A stretch of 64,000 nucleotides of DNA from positions 248,001 to 312,000 of the forward strand of contig NW_026516701.1 in assembly GCF_025766255.1 (NCBI RefSeq), read 5' to 3'. The notes beneath the pieces were generated by a model. The model saw nothing but the letters and a program-made list of their open reading frames with translations. It did no database searches and was not told the origin of the DNA. Numbering within the stretch: the first letter of the stretch is position 1; every line of letters starts with the position of its first letter. Shown one piece after another: positions 59,305 to 64,000 of the stretch. This DNA comes from Zychaea mexicana (Eukaryota; Mucoromycota; Mucoromycetes; Mucorales; Lichtheimiaceae). Position numbers and translations under genes: made by a program.

Positions 59305-60057
59305 AATAAACAAAGGCACTATCAACCATTTTTTTACTGGCCATGCTTAATTATGGTCTGCTATGTCAATTTCGCTCGATTATCCTAGTAACTACGAGTA
59401 ATATCCGTGAAGCGATCAAGCTTTTTTTTCAATCATCTGTTTTAAAAAGAAGAAAAGATTCCAAGAATCCAATGGATTCCCCAAAAAGGTTAGTTTTTTT
59501 CCCCATAGTTTGTACCTAAACTTTATATAAAAAACCATACCCTCGTCTTTATGTAATGTTTGAAGGCTGTCCATGGGCATTTCGTGCAAAAGTATATATG
59601 CCATAGAGCGGCTGGATGAAGCTCTGAAAGAAAAGGATAAGGCTATTGTTACTGTAATCTTTCATTAAGTGTTAACGAGATCTCGTTGACTAACACCATC
59701 TCCCGTGTTCATATAGCCTGTGTATGACTTATTGCTAAGTGCTTTTTAAGTCGGATTAAGCTTAGCTAATCACCTACTGGGTGTTTGAAGCAACATCATA
59801 CATAAGAAAAAAGCCAGCTCCTTGATATATCAATGAAACTTTAATCCAGTAAAAGTAGCTAGTGTATGCGCGTGTGTGGGGTAAAAGCAAGAAGAAGATA
59901 TTGACGACGATGATGATGAGGAGGAGTGCAAATTAGAAAATCCAAAGAACGGAGTGAAACCAATAAAAAAACATTCGGAAGGTGCAGTAAGCACCGACCG
60001 TTTTGTTGAAAAATTCTGTTTGGACTTGCAAGTGCTTACTGCGTCTGTTCTCACCCA
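59305..60057. other. Gwt1 3' flank and Chd1 promoter/5' UTR
   Basis: No supported gene. About 59890-60057 has exon-like composition and is read here as the Chd1 5' UTR ahead of the first short coding exon. Confidence 0.5.
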
Positions 60058-63000
60058 ATGCATGGTAAGTTCGTTTGTATCCCAAAACTGCTTACCCTTT
60101 CATATATATCCTCTCTTCCCCCACACACATTCCATCCCATTTCCCATTTCCCCTTGTTATATTATGAGCATGACGTCTATAACATTGGAGAAAAAAAGCG
60201 GCCTGCAACTTTTCGTTTGTGTCATCGCATTCATTTTTTTATTTCATAAAAAAACTTGTTTGTTGGCATCTGTTACTATTTGTTCAACTTCCCTTTTTTA
60301 CTGCTCGTAACGACCCTTTCTCCATCGATTTACTTGGAGACGCGTGCATTCTTTTCTCTTTTAGTGGAGAAGAAGCGATTGCCTTTTCTTTTTATTGCTC
60401 CTTTATTTTGTTTCTTTCTTTTGCTCGCAACAGGCTGCCCTTGTTGTCTGTTACGCATATTGTGTTGCCTTGGGCAACAGAACATTTTGCACATTCCGTT
60501 TTCAACAACACACACCCTCTCTCTTTTTTTCCTTTTATGACCTCTCTCTCCTCTTCTATACTCCTTTATGGGTGCTAACAAATAACAAACAACATCAACA
60601 ACTCAAAAAATAACGAATAATAGATTCCGAAGACGAGTATACCAGTGCAATACCAACAAAGAGAGAATCGGGCGCTACCAGCTCGGATAACGACAGTTTA
60701 GACGATGCTGTCGCTGCACGCAAACGTAGAAAGCGTGTTGTCGTTTTCTCGGAAGACGAAGAGGATGTTGCCGTTGTACCTACTACTACCACCGTCAATA
60801 ACAATAGCCTGTCGCCACCACTTGCCGCTGAAGATGACGACGACGATAGTTCGCTATCCAATAGCGAGGAACTGACACCAAGCCCTCAATGGGGTCATCA
60901 ACAAGAAAATGAATATACCGACGATGATGATCAAGACGAAGAAGACGACGACGATGATGATGATGACGACGACAGTGATAGCCCTGTTCCTACCACTAAT
61001 GTCAATAATAATGGCTATGATACGTTCGAAGAAGTCAGTGAAACTGAAGAGCGACGACGGCGAATCGGGACCGAAGAACCGGATTTCCGCTACTTGGACC
61101 CCGAATTGTACGGTTTACGCAGATCGTCAAGACGAGCAGCAGCAGCATCAGCATCCAAGGCAACTCGATATGCGGTAAAGAATATGTCCTTCCGCCCCCC
61201 AATATTCGTTATTCGAACTGCGGAGTGTTGAAGGGTGTTGCCTAGCAGTATTACTAAGCAACCCTTTGCGTACGAAATTAAACTTTTTACTGATTTTCTT
61301 ATTAGACTTCAACACCATCGTATAATGGAGAGTCGGCAATGAGCGATGCAAGCGAAGATATCAGTTTGGATGCCAGCAGCGATGACTACTATGGTGCACC
61401 CAGAAACGGCACGAAACGTAATCAACGAAGAAGAACTAGATCTACAACAGCAACTACTACTGCAATTACACATAACCAACTACATAGTACGTATATTGGA
61501 ACGCGCGGATCGTGAAAATATCCACAATATTAAAAAAAATATCTTGCTACTGCTGTTAGATCAATGGGCCGGTTTTGACGAAGAAAGCGGAAGTGCTAAT
61601 GTTTCAGAAGACAGCTCAGACAGTGAGACGTATGGTCGTCCACGACGGAAAAGTGGTAAAAAACGAAGATCCAACAAAGGTAATTTGATCAGAGTACTTT
61701 GGGAAAGAATTATATCAAATTAATTCAGCGGTGAATTCTAGTGTCACGAACGGCCTCAAGTGATGCGTTACGATATTCAACGCGAAAGCGAACAGTCACC
61801 AACTACAATGAAGACAAAGCGGATTTATGGGGGTTATCAGAAGAAGACGATGCGTTTGCCGCGAATAGTTCATATACCCCGCAGCCTGAAGAAGAAGAAG
61901 GCGATGTCATTGAAAGCGTACACGATCACCGACGACGCGAACAATTTGGTATGGCAACTCGGTAAACATAGCAATGCATCGCAAATCTTATTAATGATTC
62001 GTGAATCAAATACAGCTGATGAACCTGAAGACGTACCTGAACAAAACATGGAGTTCCTGATCAAGTGGAAGTCCTGGTCTCATTTGCACGACACTTGGGA
62101 TACGTACGAGTACCTCAGATCCTTCAAGGGATTCAGAAAACTTGAAAACTACATCAAAACTGCTGTGTACGAAGAAATGGAATTCCGACGCCATCCGGAG
62201 ACGACGCAAGAAGAACTTGAACAGCAGGACATCAACACTGAGCGACGCCGTGAAGACATTCAACACTGGCGCACCGTCGACCGCATCATTGCCATGAAAG
62301 GAACACCGCCTGATTGCGAGTATCTTGTAAAATGGAAACGGCTGCACTATGACGACTGCACCTGGGAAACATCCGAGCTCATATCCGATAACCACCAAGC
62401 CGAAATTGACAGCTTCCTCGACCGAGAACAAAGCCAGAATATTCCTGGCCGCTCCGCTGCATACATCAAGTCACGACCGACGTTCTCCATCTTGCGCGAA
62501 CAACCCAGCTTTATTCAGGGAGGCACCTTGCGCGACTATCAGCTGCACGGCGCGAGTTGGATGTATTGGCTTTGGTGCAATAACAAGAACGGCATTCTGG
62601 CAGACGAAATGGGTCTCGGCAAAACTGTGCAGACGATCAGTTTTTTGAGCACTTTGTTCCACAAGCACTCTGTGTACGGCCCATTCTTGGTCGTTGTACC
62701 ACTGTCGACGTCGGACAACTGGATGTCTGAAATCAAGCAGTGGGCTCCGGATATGAATGCCATCTGCTATGTCGGTAACCGTAAGGCTCGTCAAGTGATG
62801 CGTGAGCAAGAGTTTTATCTGAGCGGTACCAAGAAACTCAAGTTCAACGTGCTCGTCACAACCTATGAAATCGTTTTAAAAGACCGTGTCGAATTGGGAT
62901 CTTTAAAATGGCAGTATCTTGCTGTCGACGAAGCCCATCGTCTCAAGAATTCAGAAAGTCAGCTGTATGAGGCTCTTCAAAGCTTCCACACCGTCAACCG

Positions 63001-64000
63001 CTTACTTGTCACGGGCACGCCGCTCCAGAACAGTGTCAAGGAACTACTGGCGTTGGTTGGATTTTTGATGCCGGAAATGGACCTCAGTGAACTGAACGTC
63101 GATTTGGATAAGGACGACGATCATCAACAGGAAAAAATCAAGAAGCTGCACGAAAGCCTGAAAAGCATCATGTTGCGGCGATTGAAGAAGGATGTCGAAA
63201 AATCTTTGCCGAACAAGTCCGAGCGCATTCTCCGCGTCGAAATGAGCGACATGCAGCGCGATCTGTATAAGAATATTCTGACCAAGAACTTTGAAGTGCT
63301 CAATCGCGGCTCTGAGAAGATCAAAAAGCAGTGGCTTAATATTGCCATTGAGTTGAAAAAAGCGAGTAACCATCCGTTCCTTTTTCAGGACACCGAGCTT
63401 GTGCGGACTAGTCGGATCGAACAACTGCGCGGCCTTGTCGAAAACAGTGGCAAAATGGTATTGTTGGACAAACTCTTGACGCGACTCAAGTCGGATGGTC
63501 ATCGTGTTTTGATCTTTTCGCAGCTGGTGATGATGCTAGACATTCTGTCCGAATACATGTCCTTACGTGGCCATCCATTCCAGCGTTTGGACGGACGGAT
63601 GCGAACAGAAGAACGTACCAAGGCAATCGAGCACTACAATGCACCTGACAGTCCTGATTTTGTCTTTTTGCTCTCGACGCGTGCAGGTGGTATGGGTATC
63701 AACCTGGTGACTGCCGACACGGTGATTATTTTTGACTCGGATTGGAATCCGCAAAACGATTTACAGGCCATGTCGCGAGCACATCGTATTGGCCAAACAA
63801 AATCGGTCAATGTGTATCGCTTCGTGACCAAGGGAACCATGGAGGAGAACATCATTGAACGTGCCAAGCGCAAGATGGTATTGGAATACTGTATTATCAA
63901 GCAGATGGATACCTCGGGTCTGTCGCTGCTACCGGACAATGCTTTGACAACGTCATCGGGCAAGATCCGCCAGCTTCCGTTTAACAAGGACGAAATGTCG
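60058..64000 (+). CDS. chd1: Chd1-type chromodomain-helicase (3' end beyond window)
   Basis: ATP-dependent nucleosome remodeller. The model has a 7-nt first coding exon (60058-60064), a 559-nt intron, then 60624-61174, 61306-61486, 61560-61679, 61742-61948 and 62016 to the window end; all phases close. The N-terminus is acidic and disordered with poly-Asp, then DPELYGLRRSSR typical of Chd1. Tandem chromodomains follow (DVIESVHDHRRR...NMEFLIKWKSWSHLHDTW; then RTVDRIIAMKG...CEYLVKWKRLHYDDCTWE). The SNF2 ATPase has GILADEMGLGKTVQT (Walker A), VDEAHRLKN (DEAH box), LVTGTPLQNS and, in the second lobe, LSTRAGGMGINLVTADTVII and QAMSRAHRIGQTKSVNVYR. The bridge and C-terminal SANT-SLIDE DNA-binding region are outside the window. 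Confidence 0.95.

Noticed and set aside
1..64000. CRISPR arrays, prokaryotic operons, phage genes
   Set aside because: Splice sites and gene content are eukaryotic. The repeats present are microsatellites, coding tandem repeats and transposon ends, with no regularly spaced repeat-spacer structure.

Overview
This is a eukaryotic nuclear window, almost certainly from a filamentous fungus and most consistent with an early-diverging (Mucoromycota-like) lineage. The genes are compact and split by many short introns (mostly about 47-110 nt, GT..AG, often with a CTAAC/CTAAT branch site). The set includes fungal-type Vts1, Slm1, Gwt1, phosphatidylserine synthase, Cdc42 and Chd1. The lineage is inferred from gene content only.

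Layout. (1) 186-9145 and 44365-53377 are two copies, in opposite orientation, of the same ~9 kb module. Each carries a membrane-anchored repeat protein of ~740 aa, two multi-exon genes I do not recognise, and a decayed fourth gene. (2) 9.9-36.4 kb is host sequence: Vts1 (-), an SDR dehydrogenase (-), a Slm1-type PH protein (+), phosphatidylserine synthase (-), an orphan exon, a low-complexity lineage-specific gene between direct repeats, a PP6/Sit4 phosphatase (+), Cdc42 (-) and two tandem amino-acid permeases (-). (3) 37598-44239 is a complete CACTA/Plavaka-type DNA transposon. It has 22-bp terminal inverted repeats (one mismatch) and a 3-bp ATG target duplication. It carries three genes: a Tnp2-like transposase with an in-frame stop, a coiled-coil/basic accessory protein, and a small divergent gene. 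(4) 53.4-64 kb is host sequence: one small unknown gene, SAP18 with an RG-rich tail, Gwt1, and the 5' two thirds of Chd1, which runs off the window end.

How genes relate. The host genes are ordinary housekeeping and signalling functions. Cdc42, Slm1, the PP6/Sit4 phosphatase and phosphatidylserine synthase touch polarity, TOR and membrane biology. Gwt1 serves GPI-anchor synthesis, and SAP18 and Chd1 serve chromatin. I see no sign that they form a cluster.

The most novel material is the inverted ~9 kb module. Its two copies have decayed in different places, so each keeps intact exons that the other has lost. Its repeat gene differs in tandem-repeat number between copies. I could not assign it to any known element class. 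Exon models were built by hand from splice consensus and codon phase; where phases close over the whole gene I say so.
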